Shown here piece by piece: positions 1-6,984 of a stretch of DNA of 64,000 nucleotides. Under the pieces are notes generated by a model. The model saw only the letters and a program-made list of their open reading frames with translations. It was not told the origin of the DNA and did no database searches. The position numbers were made by a program, and so were the translations under genes. The stretch lies in assembly GCF_001423965.1 (NCBI RefSeq), contig NZ_LMPV01000001.1:757908-821907 (forward strand), written 5' to 3'. Source of the DNA: Exiguobacterium sp. Leaf196. Lineage in GTDB: Bacteria > Bacillota > Bacilli > Exiguobacteriales > Exiguobacteriaceae. Every line of letters begins with the position of its first letter. The stretch's first letter is position 1.

Positions 1-468
1 GTTGGTGCAATCATTTTAGCGAGCGGCATGTTGATACTCGGTGGTTGCGGAACAGCAGCAACGCAAACCGATTTATTTGAGCAACAAGGTACATATCTTG
101 GCGATAACAGTAACGTGCGCGACATCGTTCAACAACTACCTCACGGTGATCATTTAAAGAAGATGGAACTGTCGACAAAGGAAAAGCCGTATCAACTGAC
201 GTTGTGTTACGGTGGGTATACAGAAGGACAGGTCGAACAAAAAAGTACTCGTACAGCAATCTATAATGCGACGGCACTGTTCACACTGATTCCGAACGTC
301 GATCAAGTCAACATGACGATCGAAGATGCTTCGTATCACTTCACGAAACAAGAGCTACGCGATTGGTATGGAAAGGACTTTACAACTTACAATAATGAAA
401 AAGCCTTAAAGGCATTCACGAAGCCTTTTATTGAGGATGAACGGAAAGTAAAAGAAATACTAAATTGA
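1..468 (+). CDS. Putative DUF4825-type lipoprotein (5' end outside window)
   Basis: The frame is open from the first base of the window, so the true start lies upstream. The visible N-terminus is a hydrophobic stretch ending in L-G-G-C, which reads as a lipobox; Cys would be lipidated and anchor the protein outside the membrane. The mature part (about 140 aa) has the pattern YLGDNSNVRDIV then KKMELSTKEKPYQLTLCYGG, which I recognise as the DUF4825 family of Bacillales lipoproteins of unknown role. The stop is followed at once by a terminator hairpin. Family assignment is from memory of the motif; function is unknown. Confidence 0.7.
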   Translation, partial: VGAIILASGMLILGGCGTAATQTDLFEQQGTYLGDNSNVRDIVQQLPHGDHLKKMELSTKEKPYQLTLCYGGYTEGQVEQKSTRTAIYNATALFTLIPNVDQVNMTIEDASYHFTKQELRDWYGKDFTTYNNEKALKAFTKPFIEDERKVKEILN

Positions 469-472
469 AACG

Positions 473-514
473 AAAAGTGGAAGTAGATGAATTGTTCATC
501 ACTTCCACTTTTTT
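473..514. terminator. Bidirectional terminator between lipoprotein gene and terC
   Basis: Inverted repeat AAAAGTGGAAGT / ACTTCCACTTTT with A and T tracts on both sides, lying between two convergent genes, so it can end transcription in both directions. Confidence 0.85.
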
Positions 515-522
515 GATATTGA

Positions 523-1428
523 TTATTTTCCCGGCTTCGTCTTGTAGAAGCTGTAGAAGACACTGATCAGGATGACGAGGACGATCGTACCGAGCGACAT
601 CCAGATTGGCATTTTGTAGACGTCACTGAAAATCATCTTCGCTCCGATGAAGACGAGCATGAAGCTTAAACCGTGTTTCAAGTAGTAGAAACGATCAATC
701 AAGTTCGCGAGGACGAAGTAGAGACTACGAAGTCCAAGGATTGCCATGATGTTCGCATAGAAGATGATGAACGGATCACGCGAGTACGCGAAGCTTGCAG
801 CGACTGAGTCGACGGCGAAAACGATATCTGATACTTCGATGAAGAGTAGGGTGATCAAGAGAGGCGTGAAGAACAACTTCCCATCAATTCGTTTTGCGAA
901 CTTACCAGACGAGATGTCTTGTGTGATTGGTAAACGTTTCTCTAACCAACGAATCGTTCTGTTGTCTTCGAGCGACGTCTCTTGACCGATGTTCTTGTAC
1001 ATCATCCAACCTGTGTAGACGAGGAACGCTCCGAAGATGTAGTACACCCAAGCGAAGTTCTCAAGTAGCGAGACACCAGCGACGATGAAGATGACGCGGA
1101 AGAAGATTGCACCGAGAATACCCCAGAACAAGACTTTGTGCTGGTACTTCAATGGAATTGCGAAGTACGCGAAGACGAGTGAGAAGACGAAGACGTTATC
1201 GATCGCGAGAGCCTTCTCAATGAAGTACACGCTCGTATATTCGACAGCAGCGGCGCTACCTTGATCAATATAGAGCCAGCCTCCGAAGGCGACAGCGATC
1301 GCGATCCAAACGAACGTCCACGTCCACGCCTCCCGAAGCGAAACTTCATGTGCCTTGCGATGAAAGACTCCAAGGTCAAGGGCGAGCATGATGAAAACGA
1401 TGGCTAGAAAAGCAATGAGTAGTGTCAA
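523..1428 (-). CDS. TerC family integral membrane protein
   Basis: TerC proteins are multi-pass membrane proteins (Alx/YceF/YkoY relatives) linked to metal-ion homeostasis, especially manganese export, and to metalation of exported proteins. The 301-aa product has about nine hydrophobic segments and the family motifs with acidic residues inside helices: EKALAIDNVFVFSLVF in the first half and FIEVSDIVFAVDSVAA in the second. The frame is open upstream to 1533, but a TTG at 1428 sits 8 nt after AAAGGAGG and puts the N-terminus directly at the first helix (MTLLIAFLAIVFIM), so I chose it. A good promoter lies just upstream. I looked for a yybP-ykoY manganese riboswitch in the leader and saw none. 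Confidence 0.9.
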   Translation of the reverse strand: MTLLIAFLAIVFIMLALDLGVFHRKAHEVSLREAWTWTFVWIAIAVAFGGWLYIDQGSAAAVEYTSVYFIEKALAIDNVFVFSLVFAYFAIPLKYQHKVLFWGILGAIFFRVIFIVAGVSLLENFAWVYYIFGAFLVYTGWMMYKNIGQETSLEDNRTIRWLEKRLPITQDISSGKFAKRIDGKLFFTPLLITLLFIEVSDIVFAVDSVAASFAYSRDPFIIFYANIMAILGLRSLYFVLANLIDRFYYLKHGLSFMLVFIGAKMIFSDVYKMPIWMSLGTIVLVILISVFYSFYKTKPGK

Positions 1429-1468
1429 CAGCGCTTCCTCCTTTAAAGTAATTTGTTTTCTTGAATTT

Positions 1469-1498
1469 ATTATAAGTTCATAAGAACTCGAAAGTAAA
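1469..1498 (-). promoter_or_regulatory. Sigma-A type promoter of terC
   Basis: On the minus strand TTTACT (-35) is followed after 18 nt by a perfect TATAAT (-10). The predicted transcript starts near 1462 and leaves a leader of about 30 nt before the TTG start, too short for a riboswitch. Confidence 0.6.
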
Positions 1499-1529
1499 GG
1501 GGTAAGTGTGCTCTTTTTTGAAATTGTGA

Positions 1530-1580
1530 ACAAAATCCGCCAAAGGCACTGCTCATGCGAACAGTGCCTTTGGCGGATTA
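1530..1580 (-). terminator. Terminator of the MFS gene
   Basis: Perfect 18-bp inverted repeat (1534-1551 with 1562-1579) followed on the minus strand by TTTTG. It lies downstream of the MFS exporter and upstream of the terC promoter, so it insulates the two minus-strand units. Confidence 0.8.
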
Positions 1581-1684
1581 CGTGAGTGGTAGAGAATGCA
1601 GTTCAACATACAGAGCGAGCGTATCGATGATTGTAGCAGATCTTATCGTACACTCATGCGATCGTTAAACATGAAAATCTTCTT

Positions 1685-2887
1685 TTACTGCTGTTCGAGA
1701 CGACGTGAGACACCAGTCAAGATGACGGCAAGAATGACCATGATAGCGCCGACCCATGGCGTGTGGACAAGTCCGATCGTATCGGTGACGAGACCACCGA
1801 TCGTTGCCCCAAGTGCGATGCCGATATTGAAAGCTGCAATATTTAAGGCAGAGGCGACATCGACTGCTGCTGGGACGTATTTTTCAGCCAACTGGACGAT
1901 ATAGAGTTGGAGTCCGGGGACGTTCATGAAGGCAAGAAGTCCCATTAAGATAATACCGATGATGCCAGCGACCTTGAACGGAATCATGAATGAGAGGGCA
2001 ATCATGACAATGGCATGGATGATGAACATATAAAACAATGCTTTAATCGGGTTACCATTCGCGAGTTTTCCGCCAACCGTATTCCCGATTGCGACGGCGA
2101 TTCCGTAGACGAGCAGAATGATACTGATTAAGCTTGGATTAATTTTCGTGACGTCCTGCATGATCGGCGTTAAATAAGTAAACGCGACGAACGTCCCACC
2201 GTAACCGAGGGCAGTGATCAAGAAGCCGAGCATCAATCGTCCGTTCGTCAACAGTTTGAACATGTCGGAGAACTTAGCAGGTGGTGATTGTTTCAAGTCT
2301 TTTGGAATCAAGAAGAAGCTTGCGATTATCGCAATGATTCCGAGTGCAGCAACCGCGAAGAACGTCGCGCGCCAGCCGAACGATTGACCAATGAATGTAC
2401 CAAGCGGGACACCCGTGACGGTCGCGACCGTCAGACCGGTAAACATCAAGGCGATGGCACTTGCTTTTTTATGCTCCGGTACGAGCTGGACAGCAATCGT
2501 CGCACCAATCGAGAAGAAGACACCGTGCGAGAACGCCGTGATGAAACGGGCGACGATCAACAATTCAAATGTCGGTGAGATGGCGGAGATCAGGTTACCG
2601 GCGATGAAGACGACCATCAATGCCATCAGTAACGTTTTCCGGTTCATCCGGTTCGTCAGTGCCGTCAAAATAGGTGCTCCGACGGCAACGCCAATTGCGT
2701 AACCAGAGATGATGAGACCAGCGAGTGTGATACCGATATTTAAGTCACGAGCAATCGCTGCGAGCAGTCCGACAGGAACGAATTCCGTCGTACCGATCCC
2801 AAAGGCGCTGATTGCTAGAGCGAGCAGGGCAAGTCCGCCGTTTCTTGGAGCCTGTTCCTCCTGTACCTGTTGATTTAATTGATTCAT
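1685..2887 (-). CDS. MFS exporter, DHA1 family (YtbD/AraJ-like)
   Basis: A 400-aa, 12-helix major facilitator of the drug:H+ antiporter type. The first helix region reads GIGTTEFVPVGLLAAIA, characteristic of the AraJ/YdhP/YtbD group; the loop 2-3 motif A region (MNRKTLLMALM) and the helix 5 motif C region (TGLTVATVTGVPLGTFIG) are visible. The start is an ATG with AGGAGGAATCCCC just before it. It is divergent from an HxlR-type regulator at 3198, the same arrangement as ytbD and ytcD in Bacillus subtilis, so it is probably repressed by that regulator and induced by a toxic electrophile or drug; the substrate is unknown. Confidence 0.85.
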   Translation of the reverse strand: MNQLNQQVQEEQAPRNGGLALLALAISAFGIGTTEFVPVGLLAAIARDLNIGITLAGLIISGYAIGVAVGAPILTALTNRMNRKTLLMALMVVFIAGNLISAISPTFELLIVARFITAFSHGVFFSIGATIAVQLVPEHKKASAIALMFTGLTVATVTGVPLGTFIGQSFGWRATFFAVAALGIIAIIASFFLIPKDLKQSPPAKFSDMFKLLTNGRLMLGFLITALGYGGTFVAFTYLTPIMQDVTKINPSLISIILLVYGIAVAIGNTVGGKLANGNPIKALFYMFIIHAIVMIALSFMIPFKVAGIIGIILMGLLAFMNVPGLQLYIVQLAEKYVPAAVDVASALNIAAFNIGIALGATIGGLVTDTIGLVHTPWVGAIMVILAVILTGVSRRLEQQ

Positions 2888-2990
2888 GGGGATTCCTCCT
2901 AAAAATGATTTCAGTAGGGATCGTGTTCAGTGGGCCCGCCGAACGTGATCCGATTGACATGACCCCAGCATAACAGGGGTGTTTCCTTTC

Positions 2991-3033
2991 GGGAAGTACG
3001 TACTTTAAAGTGCGATAGGCACTAAAAAGTACC
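2991..3033 (+). repeat. 43-bp regulatory direct repeat, copy A (probable HxlR operator)
   Basis: First of two copies matching at 39 of 43 positions. It contains the near-palindromes GTACTTTAAAGTGC and GCACTAAAAAGTAC, consistent with winged-helix dimer sites. It lies on the MFS side of the divergent intergenic region. Confidence 0.7.
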
Positions 3034-3117
3034 CTACTCCTTCTTTTAGATGCAAGGTCTAAAAGGAGATTGTACTTTCCGTTGACAATTGCTATCATAT
3101 AGCCAGCCAATCCGCTT

Positions 3118-3160
3118 GGGAAGTACGCACTTTCAAGTACGATAGGCACTAAAAAGTGCC
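3118..3160 (+). repeat. 43-bp regulatory direct repeat, copy B (probable HxlR operator)
   Basis: Second copy, 127 bp from copy A, on the regulator side. Here the inner elements are GCACTTTCAAGTAC and a perfect GCACTAAAAAGTGC. The four differences between the copies mostly leave the dyads intact, as expected for a selected protein-binding site. The regulator gene starts 37 bp further on. Confidence 0.7.
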
Positions 3161-3197
3161 TATGTTCTCAACGGAATCTCGAAAGGATGGATCGCAC

Positions 3198-3527
3198 ATG
3201 CCATACAATATCCCGGTCGAAGCAACACTAGAAGTCATCGGTGGAAAGTGGAAGGTCGTCATCATGTGTCATTTAATCAAAGGCGAGCGCCGGACGAATG
3301 AGCTTCGTAAGCTGATGCCGACGATCACGCAAAAGATGCTGACGCAACAATTACGGGAGTTAGAAGAAGACGGTGTCATCATCCGGACGGTCTTTGAACA
3401 AGTCCCACCAAAAGTCGTCTACTCGTTATCCGAGTACGGCTGGTCGCTGAAGCCGATTCTTGACGCGATGTGTGCATGGGGTGAAGGACATATCAATTTG
3501 ACAGGCGGAGAGGTTGTTTCGTCTTAA
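3198..3527 (+). CDS. HxlR family transcriptional regulator (YtcD-like)
   Basis: A 109-aa winged-helix regulator. The family signature is clear: EATLEVIGGKWKVVIMCHL, then RRTNELRKLMPTITQKMLTQ (recognition helix region) and PPKVVYSLSEYG (wing). An in-frame GTG lies upstream at 3156, but it falls inside the second operator repeat; the ATG at 3198 has GAAAGGATGG 8-9 nt before it and gives the normal family length. In thiol-stress sensors such as HypR and YodB a Cys lies in the N-terminal segment; here the usual C-P position is I-P, so classic N-terminal Cys sensing is unlikely, though Cys residues occur in the MCHL and MCAW segments. It probably controls the divergent exporter and itself. Confidence 0.9.
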   Translation: MPYNIPVEATLEVIGGKWKVVIMCHLIKGERRTNELRKLMPTITQKMLTQQLRELEEDGVIIRTVFEQVPPKVVYSLSEYGWSLKPILDAMCAWGEGHINLTGGEVVSS

Positions 3528-3540
3528 TCGCCAGAAAAAA

Positions 3541-3570
3541 GGTTCGACATTATGGTCGATCCTTTTTTTG
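3541..3570 (+). terminator. Terminator after the HxlR gene
   Basis: GGTTCGAC-ATTATG-GTCGATCC stem (one mismatch) followed by seven T residues. Confidence 0.7.
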
Positions 3571-3912
3571 CGCTCAAATTGTCTGGAAATAAATAAGTTG
3601 TACAGTAAGTGATCATTAGAAAAATCTTTTATTATATTTACTCCATCAACTGTGAAAAATCCTTAAATTTTTTGGGCGGTTTTTATCAGATATCAATAAA
3701 ACAAGTCAATAAAGTACTAGTATTGAGAAATCCCTTGATAAGAAAGTCATGAATACAACATGATTGATTTGAGTCTATAGGGCGGGTTCCTGATTTTGGA
3801 ATATTTGTTACGATCAAGTGGAAGAAAGTTTTAATTTTCTCTTTCAAGAACTAATGCCATGTTTCATCAGAGTGAATGACTTTCTATCTTGACAGAGAAA
3901 GGAGGAGTTCGG
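3571..3912. other. AT-rich intergenic region upstream of the peptide cassette
   Basis: About 340 bp without a gene. No ORF with a convincing ribosome binding site, no recognised riboswitch and no clear promoter pair. It must contain the promoter of the peptide cassette, but I could not place it. The last bases carry the strong AAAGGAGG site of the peptide gene. Confidence 0.5.
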
Positions 3913-4131
3913 ATGTCTGCTATGTTCGTGTCGTATCAATTATCTTTGGAAGAAAAGTTCTTCAACATGATCGAAAACAAATGGTTCTGGATGGTTTTCG
4001 CTCTTGTCATTTTAGTAGGAGTATTTGCATATGCGTTCTATTGCACAAGTCGAGGTTACAGCTTTAATGGAAACGTGAAATTAAACTGGCCAAAGTTCTG
4101 GCAAATGGGAATTGGCTGTAAAGCCTCGTAA
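3913..4131 (+). CDS. 72-aa membrane-anchored peptide precursor (candidate bacteriocin or signal peptide)
   Basis: Not a family I recognise. The ATG follows AAAGGAGG at 7-8 nt, an exceptionally good site; an upstream in-frame start at 3889 has none. Residues 1-23 are polar with an acidic patch, 24-43 form one hydrophobic helix (WFWMVFALVILVGVF...), and 44-72 form a polar, cationic, Trp-containing tail that begins with Cys44 and has Cys69 three residues from the end (GCKAS). The layout is a single-pass protein with an exposed 29-residue tail bounded by two Cys. It is first in a tight cassette with an ABC exporter and an HExxH membrane protease, and a strong stem-loop separates it from those genes. 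This organisation is typical of ribosomally made secreted peptides; activity is inference. It could instead be a small regulatory subunit of the transporter. Confidence 0.65.
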   Translation: MSAMFVSYQLSLEEKFFNMIENKWFWMVFALVILVGVFAYAFYCTSRGYSFNGNVKLNWPKFWQMGIGCKAS

Positions 4132-4143
4132 CGTACTTAACTG

Positions 4144-4173
4144 GCGGGGGCTCGTAGAGCTCCCGCTTCTTTC
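4144..4173 (+). terminator. Stem-loop between peptide and transporter genes (attenuator)
   Basis: GCGGGGGCTC-GTA-GAGCTCCCGC is a fully paired 10-bp stem (one G-T) with a 3-nt loop, followed by TTCTTTC, immediately downstream of the peptide stop and upstream of the ATPase binding site. The weak T tract suggests partial termination or 3'-end protection, giving more peptide mRNA than transporter mRNA. Confidence 0.7.
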
Positions 4174-4186
4174 AGGAGGTAGAAAC

Positions 4187-4915
4187 ATGATTGAAATCGA
4201 TGATTTGACAAAATCATTTAAAAAGAATCGCGTTATCGATGCGTTATCAGCATCATTTTCTTCAACGGGTGTCTCTGTCATAGTTGGAACAAATGGCAGT
4301 GGAAAGACGACACTATTGAATATGTTGACGAATTTGCTAGAAGCTGACGGTGGCGGCATTCGAATTGATGGTATTCCACCTGGTAGTCAGGCATACAAAT
4401 CTAAATTTTTCTATCTTCCTTCTGACTTTTATTTACCAGGCTACATGACTGGTAAGGAATATGTACAGTTCGTTTTAAGTCGATATGAGACAAGTGAAGA
4501 GGGTAAAGCTCCTCTTTTAATGGACTTACTCGATTTGGCGGACGGTCAAAATAAAACCATTGAGTCGTATTCCTTTGGTATGAAGAAAAAAATTCAAATT
4601 GTCGCAGCCATTGCTGCCAATACTGACTATATAATTGCTGATGAAATTTTCGGCGGACTTGATTTTGATACGTCTTTGCTCGTTCAGGAACTGTTTGCAG
4701 CAGTCAGCACGACGAAAAAAGTGATTATCGTCTCTCATGAACGAAATACGATTGATCGTTTTCCCGAAGATATACGACTTATGAGACAAGGTTCACTTGT
4801 CAATTTCGAAGGAACTCCAGAGGAATTGACGGATGTTATTAAACAAGAGGAGGTCTTACGTGAAAAGCTCGACATCGTCAGCAAACATTTTATGTCTACT
4901 GAAATTCTTCTTTAA
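4187..4915 (+). CDS. ABC transporter ATP-binding protein of the peptide cassette
   Basis: A 242-aa ATPase. Walker A is GTNGSGKTT at residues 34-42; the Q-loop region follows; the signature is degenerate (SYSFGMKKKIQI instead of LSGGQ); Walker B is DYIIADEIFGGLD; the H-loop is VIIVSHE. The degenerate SFGM-type signature is usual in exporters of the lantibiotic-immunity and SkfE/YydI kind. The start is the ATG preceded by CAGGAGGTAGAAAC. Its 3' end overlaps the permease gene by 56 bp, indicating translational coupling. It should drive export of, or immunity to, the peptide encoded just upstream; that role is inferred from context. Confidence 0.9.
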   Translation: MIEIDDLTKSFKKNRVIDALSASFSSTGVSVIVGTNGSGKTTLLNMLTNLLEADGGGIRIDGIPPGSQAYKSKFFYLPSDFYLPGYMTGKEYVQFVLSRYETSEEGKAPLLMDLLDLADGQNKTIESYSFGMKKKIQIVAAIAANTDYIIADEIFGGLDFDTSLLVQELFAAVSTTKKVIIVSHERNTIDRFPEDIRLMRQGSLVNFEGTPEELTDVIKQEEVLREKLDIVSKHFMSTEILL

Positions 4916-6236
4916 TGATACGTTTCATGGACTTTTCAATCGTCCTTTTTTTAAAAGTCGGATGAATCGGTACGTGTTAGGTATTCTTCTAATTGGCATC
5001 TATCTTGGATACTTTTATCTAAACATGGTTCAGCTCTCCACCCTATCGAATAATGCAGTGGAAGCAGATGAGACAACACGATTGCTGGCAGGGAAGATGA
5101 CACTCAGCAGTTATTTTAATGTCGTCTTTATTTTAGGTACCTTTATGTTCGTTTTAATTAATGGAACCGTCTCATTGAATCGGAACTCTTTATTTTTTGC
5201 GAAGACACTTCCATTCTCAGAAAGAGAAGTCAATATCAGCCAGCGATTATTTAAACTCTCTGTTGCCCTAGTCTTTTTCGAATTACTGATGATCATCGTT
5301 GCACCAGCACTGAAACTAATTCCTATGCGCTTGGGAACGGCACTGCTTGTTTTAATAACACTTCATACTGTATTCATCAGTAGCTTTTGGTTATTGGATT
5401 GTCTCCATGCAGCAGTATTGCATCGTTTATCAGGTATGAAGCGTACTATTTTCAGTTTCATTCTTGATCTAGTATTAGTGGGTCTCGTGACACTTCATTT
5501 ATTAAAAACACGATTTCAGGTTGATGTATGGGTTAGTACGTTACCGTATTCGATTTTAACGATCACGCTAGTTATGTTGATGACGAGTCTTGTCGTTGGC
5601 ACGATTGCCTATACTCTTCATGCAGTTTTCTTTGCTCGAAACCATTTGTATGTCCGGCAGAATTACTTCAAGTTAGGATTGCCTGCTTTCAATATTGGTT
5701 TAGCGACTACTATGCCTGCAATCATCCGAAGTAAAAACTTTCTGTACTTTTGGGCATTACTTGGTGTGATGTCAATCGGAGCATGGTACCAAGTCGGGTG
5801 GGGGGGAACTTTTCAACTCTGGTTGTTCTTATTGCCGATACTTGGAGTAGTGACGATTACATATGCAGACGCAACATTAGCAGTTAGAAAGTTGTACGGA
5901 CTGTACCGGATCCATCCCTTGATGGAACTCATGTCACTCCTTGCTGTCGCCATCATCTTGATGGCACCGGCACTATATGTCGGTATCATTGAGACAAACA
6001 GTTTGAATCCATATATGTATGGAATCAATATCTTTTTCGCGGCTACAATTGCAGGATTTTTATTTCCGAAATCTCAAAGTAATATCAATGAGACGATTGC
6101 ATCCGTGTTGACGATCATTTTAATTGTCTTACTGTCTGTCCTCGTCAGTATCGATGGGGCATTGTATCCGACATTAGCGATCTTACTTGGTGTTTTATAT
6201 CTCATTTTAAAGAAAGAATACGAGGTGGCAAAATGA
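4860..6236 (+). CDS. Large ABC transporter permease of the peptide cassette
   Basis: A 458-aa polytopic protein with about 11-12 hydrophobic helices, no Pfam-like motif that I recognise, and an exporter-type layout (cytoplasmic N-terminus, long helix-rich body, short basic C-terminus). The GTG start at 4860 is placed by GAGGAGG six nt upstream and lies inside the ATPase gene in another frame. The stop overlaps the next start as ATGA. The segment SLFFAKTLPFSEREV after the second helix resembles the coupling loop of large ABC-2-like exporters (FFAKTLPFS...). It is the evident membrane partner of the preceding ATPase; the substrate is inferred to be the 72-aa peptide or its product. Confidence 0.8.
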   Translation: MKSSTSSANILCLLKFFFNDTFHGLFNRPFFKSRMNRYVLGILLIGIYLGYFYLNMVQLSTLSNNAVEADETTRLLAGKMTLSSYFNVVFILGTFMFVLINGTVSLNRNSLFFAKTLPFSEREVNISQRLFKLSVALVFFELLMIIVAPALKLIPMRLGTALLVLITLHTVFISSFWLLDCLHAAVLHRLSGMKRTIFSFILDLVLVGLVTLHLLKTRFQVDVWVSTLPYSILTITLVMLMTSLVVGTIAYTLHAVFFARNHLYVRQNYFKLGLPAFNIGLATTMPAIIRSKNFLYFWALLGVMSIGAWYQVGWGGTFQLWLFLLPILGVVTITYADATLAVRKLYGLYRIHPLMELMSLLAVAIILMAPALYVGIIETNSLNPYMYGINIFFAATIAGFLFPKSQSNINETIASVLTIILIVLLSVLVSIDGALYPTLAILLGVLYLILKKEYEVAK

Positions 6237-6508
6237 AAATCACGAAATTAATTGGTGTTGGTACTGTTTTGTGGGCAATTATTTTTTTAGTCGATTATAT
6301 TTATGAATTGTTTCAAATCAATGAAACGAGTGTCGTGACGACGATGACAGGATTAAAAATTACAACGGTAATGACAAAAGAAGAATTGAATACACACTTC
6401 GCGTTGACACTTCAAGCGCTTGTTCTCTATTTGGTATTTATCGTTTTATTCACATTGTTTGGTGTCTTCTTACAGAAGCGGCGAACGTTAGCGCGTCATG
6501 ACAGCTGA
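6233..6508 (+). CDS. Small two-helix membrane protein of the peptide cassette
   Basis: 91 aa with one N-terminal helix (residues about 5-27), a 35-residue outside loop (NETSVVTTMTGLKITTVMTK...) and a second helix (about 60-82) followed by a basic tail. It starts with ATGA overlapping the permease stop and overlaps the following protease gene by 11 bp, so it belongs to the same operon. No family recognised. Possible roles are immunity protein or transporter accessory; neither can be shown from sequence. Confidence 0.75.
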   Translation: MKITKLIGVGTVLWAIIFLVDYIYELFQINETSVVTTMTGLKITTVMTKEELNTHFALTLQALVLYLVFIVLFTLFGVFLQKRRTLARHDS

Positions 6509-6884
6509 GACAGTTCTGCATCTTATCAGCTATATTCTTCTGATTTTCATTGTCGTAGCGATACACGAAATGATCCATTTATTGTTCGCATGGGTGTTTC
6601 GACGGCGACCGACAGTGAAACTCGATCGATTTTTAACGCCAATCGTCCGCTATGAGAATAATCAGAATGACTGGCAAAATTTAATCATTGCTGCTTCTGC
6701 ACCTGCGATTTTATTTTCGTTCGGTATTTGGATAGAAGGAGATGGCGGTGGATGGGTCTTAGTTAAAATTTTATGTTTATCAAATGTATTTAATTTTTTC
6801 CCGGTGACAACAGACGGCCAGATGATCCTGTTATCCTGCTTAAGAATAATTAGAAAAGAACAGCGCAGAAATGACGCTCTGTAA
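6498..6884 (+). CDS. Minimal membrane HExxH metalloprotease (M50/DUF3267-like)
   Basis: 128 aa with three or four hydrophobic segments. The zinc-site motif HEMIH is at residues 22-26 within the first helix (VVAIHEMIHLLFAW), and a second motif NFFPVTTDG at 98-106 resembles the N-x-x-P...DG motif that supplies the third ligand in M50 site-2 proteases, with slightly shorter spacing than I remember for the family. The segment LIIAASAPAILF corresponds to the small-residue helix usually seen between the two motifs. The protein is much shorter than typical M50 enzymes (over 200 aa). In a cassette whose first gene is a single-pass peptide, the simplest role is intramembrane cleavage that frees the peptide tail, comparable to Eep in enterococcal pheromone release or YydH in the epipeptide operon. 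Confidence 0.75.
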   Translation: MTAETVLHLISYILLIFIVVAIHEMIHLLFAWVFRRRPTVKLDRFLTPIVRYENNQNDWQNLIIAASAPAILFSFGIWIEGDGGGWVLVKILCLSNVFNFFPVTTDGQMILLSCLRIIRKEQRRNDAL

Positions 6885-6904
6885 TATTCGTGCATTTCTA
6901 TGCA

Positions 6905-6942
6905 AATAACCCCTCATTCCTCGAGCGGAATGAGGGGTTATT
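6905..6942. terminator. Bidirectional terminator closing the peptide cassette
   Basis: Perfect 16-bp stem AATAACCCCTCATTCC / GGAATGAGGGGTTATT with a 6-nt loop, between convergent units. Confidence 0.9.
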
Positions 6943-6984
6943 TACATGGGAAAATTCAAATGAAGATAAATTTGGTATCCGGCG

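Noticed and set aside
1429..1530. Manganese (yybP-ykoY) riboswitch in front of terC
   Set aside because: The leader between the predicted start site and the TTG is about 30 nt, and none of the conserved riboswitch motifs are present.
4187..6884. Assignment of the peptide cassette to the skf, yyd or lactococcin 972 systems
   Set aside because: No radical SAM gene, no SkfA/YydF-like precursor, and no DUF1430-type membrane protein; only general organisation is shared.
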